From contig NZ_CP023276.1 in the NCBI RefSeq assembly GCF_003065365.1, forward strand, positions 1,364,001 to 1,428,000: DNA of 64,000 bases. The letters are read 5' to 3'. Position 1 is the stretch's first letter. Each line of letters starts with the position of its first letter. Below are positions 7,079-15,821 of this stretch, one piece after another. The translations under genes and the position numbers were made by a program. The notes under the pieces are model-generated. The model did no database searches, was not told where the DNA came from, and saw only the letters and a list, made by a program, of their open reading frames with translations. This DNA is from Polynucleobacter difficilis. GTDB lineage: Bacteria > Pseudomonadota > Gammaproteobacteria > Burkholderiales > Burkholderiaceae.

Positions 7079-9256
7079 CTATAGGGTGTCTTGGGACAGG
7101 GCTCCAAAGGCCATTTCTTTGACCTTGCTGAGGCGATCACGGGTTGCGGCCGCCTTTTCAAACTCGAGATTCTTGGCTTCGGCGTTCATTTGCTTCTCTA
7201 GGCGCTTGATTTCTGCCGAGAGCGCCCGCTCACTTAGCCCGGCATAGTGGGCCTGCTCTTCTGCAGCCACAAACTCGGAACGCTTCTCTTTAACGTCGTA
7301 AACACCATCAATGATGTCTTTGATGCGCTTACTGACACCACGCGGCTCAATGCCATGCTCCTTGTTAAAGGCAATTTGCTTAGTGCGACGTCGCTCAGTC
7401 TCATCCATCGCGCGGCGCATCGAATCCGTAATGCGATCGGCATACAAGATTGCCTTGCCGTTCATGTTGCGCGCCGCCCTACCGATGGTTTGAATCAGAC
7501 TGCGTTCCGAGCGCAAAAAGCCCTCTTTGTCCGCATCCAAAATCGCCACCAGCGATACCTCCGGAATATCCAAACCCTCTCGCAGTAAATTAATTCCAAC
7601 GAGAACATCAAATGCGCCCAGCCGCAAGTCCCGAATAATTTCGACGCGCTCCACCGTATCAATATCGGAGTGCACGTAGCGCACCTTGACGCCGTTGTCA
7701 GATAAAAAGTCCGTGAGTTGCTCGGCCATCCGTTTGGTTAGTACCGTGACTAAGACGCGCTCCCCCACTTTCACACGCTCATGAATTTGATTGAGCAAGT
7801 CATCCACTTGCGAGCTTGCTGGCAACACCTCAATCTGCGGATCCACGAGACCCGTTGGCCTAGCTACTTGCTCAACCACCTGCCCCGTTTTGCTGGCCTC
7901 ATAGTCAGCTGGCGTAGCCGACACAAAAACCGCTTGGCGCATTTTGGTTTCAAACTCTGGAAACTTTAGCGGCCGGTTATCAAGCGCCGATGGCAAACGA
8001 AAACCAAAGTCTACTAGCGTTTGTTTGCGTGACCGATCGCCGTTGTACATGGCGTTTAACTGACCAATCATGACGTGACTCTCGTCCAAGAACATCAAGG
8101 CATCTTGGGGTAGATAGTCAACTAAGGTGGGCGGCGACTCGCCTGGTTTGGCGCCCGACAAATGGCGCGAGTAATTTTCAATGCCTTTGCAAAAGCCCAA
8201 CTCATTGAGCATCTCCAGATCAAAGCGCGTACGCTGCTCTAAACGCTGTGCCTCTACCAGCTTGCCATCTTTCACAAACTCCGCCAAGCGATCGCGCAAT
8301 TCGGTTTTGATGGTCTCAATGGCGTTCAGCACAGTTTCCCGAGGCGTGACGTAATGCGAGCTGGGGTAAACCGTAAAGCGCGGTATTTTTTGTTTGATGC
8401 GGCCCGTGAGGGGGTCAAAAAATTGCAGGCTTTCAATCACATCGTCGAATAACTCAATCCGAACTGCGAGCTCATTGTGTTCGGCAGGAAAAATATCGAT
8501 GGTGTCACCGCGCACACGAAACACACCCCGCTGAAAATCCATTTCATTGCGGTCATATTGCATCGCAATTAAGCGCGTCACAATCTCGCGCTGGCTCATT
8601 TTGTCGCCAGGCCGCAGAGTCATGACCATGCTGTGGTAATCGCCTGGATTGCCGATACCGTAAATCGCCGAGACCGACGCCACAATCACGACATCACGTC
8701 GCTCCAACAAACTCTTGGTGGCAGACAAGCGCATCTGTTCAATGTGCTCATTGATGGCCGAATCCTTTTCAATAAAAAGATCACGATGCGGCACGTAGGC
8801 TTCGGGCTGGTAATAGTCGTAATAGCTCACGAAGTATTCAACCGCATTACGTGGAAAAAACTCCCTGAATTCGCTATAGAGTTGTGCGGCCAAGGTCTTG
8901 TTCGGGGCAAAGACGATGGCAGGCCGACCCATGCGGGCAATCACATTGGCCATGGTGAAGGTTTTACCCGACCCCGTCACGCCCAATAGGGTTTGAAAGG
9001 ACAGGCCATTCTCAATTCCGGCGACCAACAGATCAATGGCCTGGGGCTGATCCCCCGCTGGAGGAAAGGGCTGATACAACTCAAATGGCGAGTCCGGAAA
9101 ACGCACAAACTTAGCCGGATCCAGCCCTTCTGGCGCGCTGCTGAGCGGCAGCTCTGCCTCTAGGCTCGCAGCGATGGGTTTAGGGCTTGGTTTCGGGGAC
9201 TTTGGAGGCATCTCGGCTATCATTTCATCTGCAAACAATTTCACAGAGAATTTCAC
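7079..9256 (-). CDS. uvrB: Excinuclease ABC subunit B
   Basis: Damage-verifying helicase subunit of nucleotide excision repair. Walker A is GVTGSGKT near residues 92-99. The UvrB beta-hairpin region follows with the YYDYYQPEAY motif. Helicase motifs and the C-terminal UVR domain that contacts UvrC are also present. At 725 residues it is about 50 longer than E. coli UvrB, all at the Lys/Pro-rich N-terminus before FVRFPDSPFELYQP. The start given is a GTG at 9256; ATGs at 9223 and 9211 are alternatives and none has a strong Shine-Dalgarno. No LexA box with the CTG-N10-CAG spacing was found upstream. Confidence 0.96.
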   Translation of the reverse strand: MKFSVKLFADEMIAEMPPKSPKPSPKPIAASLEAELPLSSAPEGLDPAKFVRFPDSPFELYQPFPPAGDQPQAIDLLVAGIENGLSFQTLLGVTGSGKTFTMANVIARMGRPAIVFAPNKTLAAQLYSEFREFFPRNAVEYFVSYYDYYQPEAYVPHRDLFIEKDSAINEHIEQMRLSATKSLLERRDVVIVASVSAIYGIGNPGDYHSMVMTLRPGDKMSQREIVTRLIAMQYDRNEMDFQRGVFRVRGDTIDIFPAEHNELAVRIELFDDVIESLQFFDPLTGRIKQKIPRFTVYPSSHYVTPRETVLNAIETIKTELRDRLAEFVKDGKLVEAQRLEQRTRFDLEMLNELGFCKGIENYSRHLSGAKPGESPPTLVDYLPQDALMFLDESHVMIGQLNAMYNGDRSRKQTLVDFGFRLPSALDNRPLKFPEFETKMRQAVFVSATPADYEASKTGQVVEQVARPTGLVDPQIEVLPASSQVDDLLNQIHERVKVGERVLVTVLTKRMAEQLTDFLSDNGVKVRYVHSDIDTVERVEIIRDLRLGAFDVLVGINLLREGLDIPEVSLVAILDADKEGFLRSERSLIQTIGRAARNMNGKAILYADRITDSMRRAMDETERRRTKQIAFNKEHGIEPRGVSKRIKDIIDGVYDVKEKRSEFVAAEEQAHYAGLSERALSAEIKRLEKQMNAEAKNLEFEKAAATRDRLSKVKEMAFGALSQDTL

Positions 9257-9369
9257 ATAAACGTTGATTTTGCCGTTTTTATCTAAAGATAGTCAGCCAT
9301 TCCTCTAAAAATCACCTTTTCTTTACGATCTAGCCTTCTTTTCAACCACTTACAAACGCCCACTAACCC

Positions 9370-10569
9370 ATGAACCTGTTTTCCTCAGTACAACTTGCCC
9401 CCAAAGACCCCATTTTTGGCCTGACCGAGGCTTATGTGGCCGACCAAAATCCAGAGAAGGTGAATTTAGGTGTTGGCGTTTACTACACCGATGACGGCAA
9501 GGTGCCTTTGCTGAAGGCAGTGATTGAGGCGGAAAAAGAAATTGTTGCCAAACAATCACCCCGGAGCTACATCCCGATTGAAGGCCCAAGCCCCTACAAC
9601 ATGGGCGTCCAAAAACTCCTCTTCGGCGAAGACTCGCCATTAATTAAAGACGGTCGCGTTGTTACTGCAGAGTGCCTCGGTGGTACGGGTGCTTTACGCG
9701 TTGGCGGCGACTTTGTAAGACGAATTGAGCCAAACGTACCAGCCGCTATTAGCAACCCTAGCTGGGAAAACCACCGCGGCGTTTTTGAGGCCGCCGGTTA
9801 CGAAGTACTCGAGTACACCTACTTTGATAGCAAAACACGCGGAGTCGATTTTGCAGGAATGGTTAAGTCTCTCGAGTCATTCCCAAAGCGCACCTTAGTT
9901 GTATTGCATGTCTGCTGCCACAACCCCACCGGCGCCGACCTCAACAAAGAACAATGGCTCAAGGTGATTGAGATCTGCCGTGAACGCGACCTCATTCCAT
10001 TTTTAGATATGGCCTACCAAGGTTTTGCTCAAGGCATTGAAGAGGACGGACTTGCTGCGCGGCTATTTGCAGAATCAGGCATGTCCTTTTTTGTGTCCAG
10101 CTCCTTTTCAAAATCATTCTCCCTCTATGGTGAGCGTGTAGGCGCTCTGTCCATCGTGACCCAAAACCGAGATGAGTCCGCACGCGTACTCTCGCAGCTC
10201 AAGCGTGTGATTCGCACGAACTACTCCAACCCACCAACCCATGGTGGCGCAATTGTGGCTGCGGTACTCAATAACCCTAGCCTACGTCAGCAGTGGGAAG
10301 ACGAGCTCGCACACATGCGTGATCGCATTAAAACGATGCGCCATGAACTGGTTGTCCGCTTGGCCGCCAACGGTGCAAAACAAGATTTTGGTTTTATCGA
10401 GTCGCAACGTGGCATGTTCTCCTATTCAGGACTTACTGCAGAACAAGTGGCCCGCCTGCAAAAGGAGGACAGCATTTTCGCCCTGTCCACGGGTCGTATT
10501 TGCGTTGCAGCCCTGAATACCAAGAATATTGATCGCGTGGCCAAGGCAATTGCCCGCGTCTTAGCGTAA
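9370..10569 (+). CDS. Aspartate/aromatic amino acid aminotransferase (class I)
   Basis: PLP-dependent aminotransferase that would move the amino group between glutamate and oxaloacetate or aromatic 2-oxoacids. The PLP lysine is Lys248 in SSSFSKSFSLYGERVG, and the substrate-binding HNPTG motif lies near residue 184. Its 399 residues match AspC/TyrB. The sequence alone does not separate aspartate from aromatic preference, so no symbol is given. It starts a plus-strand run divergent from uvrB, followed 31 bases later by phaZ. Confidence 0.93.
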   Translation: MNLFSSVQLAPKDPIFGLTEAYVADQNPEKVNLGVGVYYTDDGKVPLLKAVIEAEKEIVAKQSPRSYIPIEGPSPYNMGVQKLLFGEDSPLIKDGRVVTAECLGGTGALRVGGDFVRRIEPNVPAAISNPSWENHRGVFEAAGYEVLEYTYFDSKTRGVDFAGMVKSLESFPKRTLVVLHVCCHNPTGADLNKEQWLKVIEICRERDLIPFLDMAYQGFAQGIEEDGLAARLFAESGMSFFVSSSFSKSFSLYGERVGALSIVTQNRDESARVLSQLKRVIRTNYSNPPTHGGAIVAAVLNNPSLRQQWEDELAHMRDRIKTMRHELVVRLAANGAKQDFGFIESQRGMFSYSGLTAEQVARLQKEDSIFALSTGRICVAALNTKNIDRVAKAIARVLA

Positions 10570-10600
10570 AGGCGGTTACACTGGTTTTCTAGGAGGCGTC

Positions 10601-11896
10601 ATGCTATATCAACTGTACGAGTTCCAAAAAGCCTTGCTGCAGCCATTAAGCTCATGGGCGCAAACAGCATCTGAGACGTTCATCAACGCATCCAATCCAT
10701 TATCAAAAATGCCTGGGGCGGAGCGCCTCGCTGCAAGTTACGAATTACTCCACCGACTCGGCAAAGAGTACAAAAAACCCGAATTTGGAATTCGTGCTGT
10801 CAAGGCACATGGACGCGACGTTGCGATTCACGAAATCACCACGCTCGAAAAACCATTCTGCAATTTAATTCGGTTTAAGCGCTACTCCGATGACCTCGAA
10901 GTCATTAAGAAACTGAAAGAAGATCCAGTGGTATTGGTGGTTGCTCCTTTATCAGGTCACCACTCCACTTTATTACGCGATACCGTACGCACCCTATTAC
11001 AAGACCACAAGGTCTACATCACCGATTGGCTTGATGCACGCACCGTGCCTGCAGACAAAGGTGAATTCGGGCTTGATGACTACGTTCACTACATTCAAGA
11101 ATTTATCCGCACCATCGGACCAAAAAATCTGCACGTGATCTCTGTTTGCCAGCCTACAGTCCCCACCTTGGGTGCCGTCTCCCTGATGGCGTCGAATGGC
11201 GAAGAAACTCCTGCCTCCATGATCATGATGGGCGGTCCAATTGATGCCCGCAAATCACCAACTGCTGTTAACTCCTTGGCTGATAAAAAGTCATACGAGT
11301 GGTTCGAAAGCCACGTGATTTATGAAGTGCCTCAGCCTCATGCTGGAGCTGGGCGCCGTGTTTATCCTGGCTTTTTACAGCACACCGGCTTTATTGCCAT
11401 GAACCCCCAAAACCACATGCAGTCGCATTGGGATTTTTTCCAAAACCTGGTGCGCGGCGATGAGCTGGATGCAAAAGCGCACATTCGTTTTTACGACGAG
11501 TACAACGCGGTTTTGGATATGGATGCGAAATACTACTTAGACACCATCAAAACCGTGTTTCAAGAACATGCCCTTCCTAGCGGTACTTGGAAAGTTTCTG
11601 GCAAATTAGTCAAGCCCCATGACATTACCGATGTGGCGCTGCTGACTATCGAGGGTGAGCTTGATGACATTTCTGGTAGCGGCCAAACCCGCGCGGCACA
11701 TAAATTGTGTAAAGGCATTCCTAGCGTACGCAAGGACCATTACGAAGTCGTTGGAGCCGGTCACTACGGTATTTTTTCCGGTCGTCGCTGGCGTGAAAAG
11801 GTTTACCCTCGCATTAAAGACTTTATCCGTGAGCACGAGCAAACTTCCAAGGCATCCAAAAAGAAGGTAGCCAAAGCAGCGCTCGCGAGTGACTAA
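10601..11896 (+). CDS. phaZ: Intracellular polyhydroxybutyrate depolymerase
   Basis: Depolymerase that mobilises stored polyhydroxyalkanoate granules inside the cell. There is no signal peptide. The nucleophile is Cys183 in SVCQPTVP, the same position as the catalytic Cys of PhaZ1 of Cupriavidus necator, where cysteine replaces the usual lipase-box serine. The 431-residue length is typical of the family. A perfect AGGAGG Shine-Dalgarno precedes the ATG. It follows the aminotransferase by 31 bases. No polymer synthase gene lies in the window, so a storage cycle would need genes elsewhere. Confidence 0.93.
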   Translation: MLYQLYEFQKALLQPLSSWAQTASETFINASNPLSKMPGAERLAASYELLHRLGKEYKKPEFGIRAVKAHGRDVAIHEITTLEKPFCNLIRFKRYSDDLEVIKKLKEDPVVLVVAPLSGHHSTLLRDTVRTLLQDHKVYITDWLDARTVPADKGEFGLDDYVHYIQEFIRTIGPKNLHVISVCQPTVPTLGAVSLMASNGEETPASMIMMGGPIDARKSPTAVNSLADKKSYEWFESHVIYEVPQPHAGAGRRVYPGFLQHTGFIAMNPQNHMQSHWDFFQNLVRGDELDAKAHIRFYDEYNAVLDMDAKYYLDTIKTVFQEHALPSGTWKVSGKLVKPHDITDVALLTIEGELDDISGSGQTRAAHKLCKGIPSVRKDHYEVVGAGHYGIFSGRRWREKVYPRIKDFIREHEQTSKASKKKVAKAALASD

Positions 11897-11931
11897 GTTC
11901 GCAATTCTGACTGATTGCTAACAAACACCGC

Positions 11932-12636
11932 ATGAATCCAGTTGAACTCTGCAATCAACTCGATGGCGTACTGCCTCAAACCCAATGTACGAAGTGCGGT
12001 TACCCCGACTGCCGATCCTACGCAGCGGCAATGGCCGATGAGGATGTCCTTCCCAACCGCTGCCCTCCCGGAGGCGCAGAAGGAATAAAGCGGCTAAGCT
12101 CTATTTTGTTGGAATCTGGACGGCAACTTCCACCCCAGCTTCAGCTGGAACCCGAGTGTGGAATTGAGCGGCCACGGCCAGTTGCTCTGATTGATCCCAA
12201 AACCTGTATTGGTTGCACTCTCTGCATCCAGGCCTGCCCGGTAGATGCCATTGTGGGCGCATCAAAGCAGATGCACGTGGTGCTGACGGAGTGGTGTACG
12301 GGCTGTGATCTCTGCGTGCCGCCCTGCCCGGTTGATTGCATCAGTATGGTTTCAGTGACCGAAAGTCGTACTGGCTGGGATGCATGGACAGCTGAGCAGG
12401 CTGCTCTATCCCGGACACGCTACCACGGGCGTGAAGATCGCCTAGAGCGTGAGGAACGCGATAACAATCTACGCTTATCTAAAAAAGCCGAGGCCAAGTT
12501 AAAGGCCCTTAACGAGACCGTTGGCGATGCAAGCCAATCCCTAGAGCAGGCGCAAGAGAACGAGCGTAAACGGGCAATCATTGCAGCAGCGATTGAACGC
12601 GCCAAGTTAGCTGCAGACAAAAACAATACAAAATGA
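11932..12636 (+). CDS. rsxB: RsxB/RnfB-like ferredoxin, soluble form
   Basis: Iron-sulfur protein homologous to subunit B of the Rnf/Rsx electron-transport complex. Residues 1-60 hold the four-Cys cluster domain (QTQCTKCGYPDC plus a later RCPP). Two 4Fe-4S ferredoxin motifs follow (CIGCTLCIQACP, then CTGCDLCVPPCP). The C-terminal 70 residues are charged and likely helical. The N-terminal membrane anchor of true RnfB is absent, and none of rnfA, C, D, G or E is nearby. The stop overlaps the nth start by four bases (ATGA), so the two are probably co-translated. The electron partner is unknown. Confidence 0.85.
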   Translation: MNPVELCNQLDGVLPQTQCTKCGYPDCRSYAAAMADEDVLPNRCPPGGAEGIKRLSSILLESGRQLPPQLQLEPECGIERPRPVALIDPKTCIGCTLCIQACPVDAIVGASKQMHVVLTEWCTGCDLCVPPCPVDCISMVSVTESRTGWDAWTAEQAALSRTRYHGREDRLEREERDNNLRLSKKAEAKLKALNETVGDASQSLEQAQENERKRAIIAAAIERAKLAADKNNTK

Positions 12637-13289
12637 ATCTCGAACAGCGCAGCGCTTTTTTTGCCCAACTGAAAGCAAACAATCCCAATCCAGAGACGGA
12701 GCTTGAGTACAGCTCACCCTTTGAATTGCTGGTTGCGGTCTTGCTTTCGGCGCAGGCGACCGACATATCGGTCAATAAAGGAACGCGTCAGTTATTCAAG
12801 ATAGCCAACACACCTGCCGCCTTACTGGCTTTAGGCGAAGAGGGTGTTCGGCCCTTCATCGAGCACATCGGCCTCTTTCGTACAAAAGGTAAGCATTTAC
12901 AAGAAACCTGCCGCCTTTTACTGGAGCGGCATGGCGGTGAAGTTCCTCGCACCCGCGAAGCACTCGAAGCCCTGCCCGGAGTAGGTCGTAAAACAGCCAA
13001 TGTTATTTTGAATACCGCGTTTGGAGAGCCTACCATGGCGGTAGACACCCATATTTTCAGGGTATCAAATCGTACCGGCCTCGCCCCTGGAAAAGATGTG
13101 CTGAAAGTCGAGCAGCAGCTACTTAAACGCGTTCCAAAAGAATACTTACTGGATGCGCATCACTGGCTTATCTTGCATGGACGTTATGTGTGTAAGGCAC
13201 GATCACCTGAATGCGCCCAATGCATTGTCGAGCCGCTGTGCGGCTACCGTCAAAAAACAGGAAAAGGACAAATTCGTGGCGCTATTTAA
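12633..13289 (+). CDS. nth: Endonuclease III
   Basis: Base-excision DNA glycosylase/AP lyase for oxidised pyrimidines. It has the helix-hairpin-helix LPGVGRKTA containing the catalytic lysine, the catalytic Asp in AVDTHIFRV, and the four-Cys loop for a 4Fe-4S cluster near the C-terminus (CKARSPECAQC with a final C). The 218-residue length agrees with E. coli Nth (211). It overlaps rsxB by four bases upstream and the DUF1841 gene by 14 bases downstream, so the three form one transcription unit. Confidence 0.97.
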   Translation: MNLEQRSAFFAQLKANNPNPETELEYSSPFELLVAVLLSAQATDISVNKGTRQLFKIANTPAALLALGEEGVRPFIEHIGLFRTKGKHLQETCRLLLERHGGEVPRTREALEALPGVGRKTANVILNTAFGEPTMAVDTHIFRVSNRTGLAPGKDVLKVEQQLLKRVPKEYLLDAHHWLILHGRYVCKARSPECAQCIVEPLCGYRQKTGKGQIRGAI

Positions 13290-13707
13290 TCCAAGCCGAG
13301 AGGAAGTCCGGCGTTTCTTTTGCGATACGTGGCAAAAGAAGCAAGCCAACACCATTTTGACGCCGCTTGAAACGCTGGCCGGCCAGTGGATGGAACAGCA
13401 CCCGGAGTACCATGCCTTGCTCGGCGATAGCGAAGCCGCATTAAGCCAAGATTACACGCCTGAGCGCGGTGAAACGAATCCCTTCCTACACCTGTCGATG
13501 CACCTATCGATTAGCGAACAGATCTCGATCGATCAGCCGCCCGGTATTCGGCACGTCGCCAGTGTTCTTGCGCAGCGACTCGATTCTGAGCACGAAGCAC
13601 AGCACCGCATCATGGAGTGCCTGGGTCAGGTCTTATGGGAATCCCAACGGGATGGTGGGCAACTGAGCCCTGAAAAATACCTGCTGGCTTTAAAGCAACT
13701 AATTTAG
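13276..13707 (+). CDS. DUF1841 family protein
   Basis: Conserved protein of unknown function (143 residues), of the DUF1841 family found in Beta- and Gammaproteobacteria. I chose the GTG at 13276 as start. It yields the family-typical ALFNPSREEVRRFF and has AAAAGGA eight bases upstream. A longer frame from 13153 would overlap nth by 137 bases and adds cysteine-rich sequence that is only the shadow of nth. The protein is soluble, acidic and helix-rich, with a conserved HLSMHLSISEQ stretch mid-protein. Co-translation with nth says little about its job. Confidence 0.85.
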   Translation: MALFNPSREEVRRFFCDTWQKKQANTILTPLETLAGQWMEQHPEYHALLGDSEAALSQDYTPERGETNPFLHLSMHLSISEQISIDQPPGIRHVASVLAQRLDSEHEAQHRIMECLGQVLWESQRDGGQLSPEKYLLALKQLI

Positions 13708-14132
13708 GACAGCGTTGCAATCGCGGCGCGAATAGCCTGGGGTAACTCTAATGCCTGCTGACGGCGAATTTTCAAAATAGCATCTGGTGTATCTCGCAGG
13801 CGATTAGACCAAGCCGATCCTGGAAAAAACGCATCATCCTCAAATCGTGGAATCACATGCCAGTGGATGTGGGGCACTTGATTGCCGAGCGCTGCTAGAT
13901 TAATTTTGTTTGGGCGCATGACTGCGCGCACTGCACCTTCAACCGCAAACACCAAGTGCATTAATAGGTCACGCTCGCCGTAGCTGAGTTGGGTCATCTC
14001 GGCGACATGCCGATTCCAGATCACACGGCAAAAACCGGGCAAATCTGGGTCATCCACCAAGACGACGCGGCAATCATCGCCACGCCAAATTAGCGTGCCA
14101 CCTTCTTCCGAACATAAAACACAATTGACCAT
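13704..14132 (-). CDS. HIT family protein
   Basis: Histidine-triad nucleotide hydrolase or transferase-type protein. The catalytic triad region reads HIHWHVIPR near residue 105, and an N-terminal CVLC pair may bind zinc. The ATG at 14132 (MVNCVLCSEEGG) fits the family. The frame stays open 48 bases further upstream, but that extension does not look like family sequence. Its stop codon overlaps the stop of the convergent DUF1841 gene by four bases. The substrate is not predictable. Confidence 0.88.
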   Translation of the reverse strand: MVNCVLCSEEGGTLIWRGDDCRVVLVDDPDLPGFCRVIWNRHVAEMTQLSYGERDLLMHLVFAVEGAVRAVMRPNKINLAALGNQVPHIHWHVIPRFEDDAFFPGSAWSNRLRDTPDAILKIRRQQALELPQAIRAAIATLS

Positions 14133-14190
14133 GGCGCCAATGTAAACGAAAACAGCGCCAAAGTCACCCTTCTGAGGCAATCTTGGCGCT
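14133..14190. repeat. Three GCGCCAA elements, two forming an 8-bp inverted repeat
   Basis: GGCGCCAA occurs at 14133-14140 and AGCGCCAA at 14154-14161. The inverse TTGGCGCT at 14183-14190 pairs perfectly with the second copy across a 21-base gap. The cluster lies between the HIT gene start and the aceA stop, so it could be an operator for the HIT gene or an aceA 3' hairpin without a T-run. Confidence 0.35.
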
Positions 14191-14223
14191 GCGATACTGC
14201 TGCTACTGGTGTGTTACGAATGC

Positions 14224-15522
14224 TTAGTGGAACTGCTCTTCTTCGGTTGAGCCGGTCAATGCGGTTACAGATGACTTACCACCTTGAATCACGGTAGTGA
14301 TGTCATCAAAGTAACCCGTACCCACTTCTTGCTGATGCGATACAAAGGTGTAACCGCGATCGCGTGCTGCAAACTCAGGCTCTTGAACCTTCTCGACATA
14401 AGCCGTCATGCCGCGCTTGGAGTAGTCTTGCGCCAAATCGAACATGTTGTACCACATCGAGTGAATACCAGCTAATGTAATAAATTGATACTTGTAACCC
14501 ATGGCACCCAACTCACGTTGGAATTTAGCAATGGTTGCATCGTCGAGGTTTTTCTTCCAATTGAACGATGGCGAGCAGTTGTATGCCAACATCTTGCCGG
14601 GGAACTTGGCACGAATCGCTTCCGCAAACTTACGCGCAAAATCCAAGTCTGGCGTGCCCGTCTCACACCACACCATGTCAGCGTAAGCAGCGTACGCTAG
14701 GCCGCGTGAGATCGCTTGATCGAGGCCCTTGCGCGTTTTATAGAATCCTTCTGGTGTACGTTCACCCGTCAAGAATGGCTTGTCGTTTTCATCGTAGTCG
14801 GACGTCAACAAGTCCGCCGCCTCAGCATCGGTACGCGCCAAAATAATCGTCGGTACGCCCATGACGTCGGCTGCTAAGCGTGCAGATATGAGCTTTTGTA
14901 CTGACTCGGTTGTAGGTAAGAGAACCTTACCACCCAAGTGACCGCATTTTTTTACGGACGACAATTGATCCTCAAAGTGAACGCCAGCAGCGCCCTGCTT
15001 AATTAATGCTTTACTGAGTTCGTAGGCATTCAACACACCGCCAAAGCCGGCTTCCGCATCAGCAACAATGGGTGCGTAGTAGTCAATGTAATCCTTATCG
15101 CCAGGGTTAACACCTTTTGCCCACTGGATTTGGTCCGCGCGCTCAAACGAATTATTGATGCGCTCCACCATCTTTGGAACCGAGTCAACTGGATACAAGG
15201 ATTGATCGGGATACATCGCCGCATAGGAATTACCATCGGCGGCCACTTGCCAGCCCGATAAGTAAATCGCCTTGATGCCTGCTTTGACCTGTTGCATTGC
15301 TTGCCCACCAGTCAGAGCGCCCAAGCAATTGACGTAGGCTTCATTATTCACTTGATTCCACAACTTCTCTGCGCCAGCCTTCGCTAAGGAATACTCAATG
15401 CGCAGCGAACCACGTAAACGCACTACGTCCTCTGCGGTATAGCCACGCTTGATGCCTTGCCAGCGTGGATTGGTATCCCAGTCTTTCTGAATCTTTGCTG
15501 CTTCTTCTTTGCGCTTGTCCAT
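14224..15522 (-). CDS. aceA: Isocitrate lyase
   Basis: Cleaves isocitrate to glyoxylate and succinate, the first step of the glyoxylate shunt used on acetate or fatty acids. The signature KKCGHLGGKV is present with catalytic Cys193. The 432-residue length matches E. coli AceA (434). The ATG at 15522 (MDKRKEEAAK) has a strong AGGAGA Shine-Dalgarno; the frame's upstream extension was rejected. A sigma-70-like promoter lies about 100 bases upstream. Malate synthase is not in the window. The upstream region is nearly 300 bases, long for this genome, suggesting real regulation. Confidence 0.98.
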   Translation of the reverse strand: MDKRKEEAAKIQKDWDTNPRWQGIKRGYTAEDVVRLRGSLRIEYSLAKAGAEKLWNQVNNEAYVNCLGALTGGQAMQQVKAGIKAIYLSGWQVAADGNSYAAMYPDQSLYPVDSVPKMVERINNSFERADQIQWAKGVNPGDKDYIDYYAPIVADAEAGFGGVLNAYELSKALIKQGAAGVHFEDQLSSVKKCGHLGGKVLLPTTESVQKLISARLAADVMGVPTIILARTDAEAADLLTSDYDENDKPFLTGERTPEGFYKTRKGLDQAISRGLAYAAYADMVWCETGTPDLDFARKFAEAIRAKFPGKMLAYNCSPSFNWKKNLDDATIAKFQRELGAMGYKYQFITLAGIHSMWYNMFDLAQDYSKRGMTAYVEKVQEPEFAARDRGYTFVSHQQEVGTGYFDDITTVIQGGKSSVTALTGSTEEEQFH

Positions 15523-15623
15523 ATTGCTCTCCTTAGATATAAAACAATTGACCAAAAAAATCGTTGAACTGGACTAGGTCACTTGAACTAAAAGCCGTGA
15601 CTAAGTCTTATGTCTTATATAAG

Positions 15624-15651
15624 AGTATAGGGAGATTTACAGCCCAGACAA
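15624..15651 (-). promoter_or_regulatory. Candidate sigma-70 promoter of aceA
   Basis: Read on the minus strand, TTGTCT (15651-15646) is followed after 16 bases by TATACT (15629-15624). That would start transcription near 15617 and give a leader of about 95 bases. A GTCAC...GTGAC dyad in the leader (near 15580-15602) could be a regulator site. The flanking AT-rich block 15652-15780 shows no gene. Confidence 0.5.
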
Positions 15652-15794
15652 TACCAATTAAATGACAGAATAAATAAATAATATTGATTAAATTCAATTA
15701 CTTAAATTATATTTATTGCAATGTGAAATGATCTGCCACCGCTTGAAAGCCTAGGGAACGTGATCAATAGGGACTGATTTTGCCTATGAAAACA

Positions 15795-15815
15795 GCTTTT
15801 CGTATTGTGAAAAGC
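15795..15815 (-). terminator. Weak hairpin after the MFS gene
   Basis: Perfect 7-bp stem GCTTTTC (15795-15801) and GAAAAGC (15809-15815) with a 7-base loop, 7 bases beyond the MFS stop codon. On the minus strand it is followed by a short T-rich stretch (TGTTTTC), so it is at best a weak terminator. Confidence 0.35.
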
Positions 15816-15821
15816 GAGTAA

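Noticed and set aside
9229..9246. Possible LexA box near the uvrB start
   Set aside because: The half-sites CTG and CAG are 12 bases apart, not 10, and the site lies inside the coding frame if the GTG start is right.
13153..13275. Longer N-terminus for the DUF1841 protein
   Set aside because: It would lie almost entirely inside nth in another frame; the GTG at 13276 has a good Shine-Dalgarno and gives the family N-terminus.
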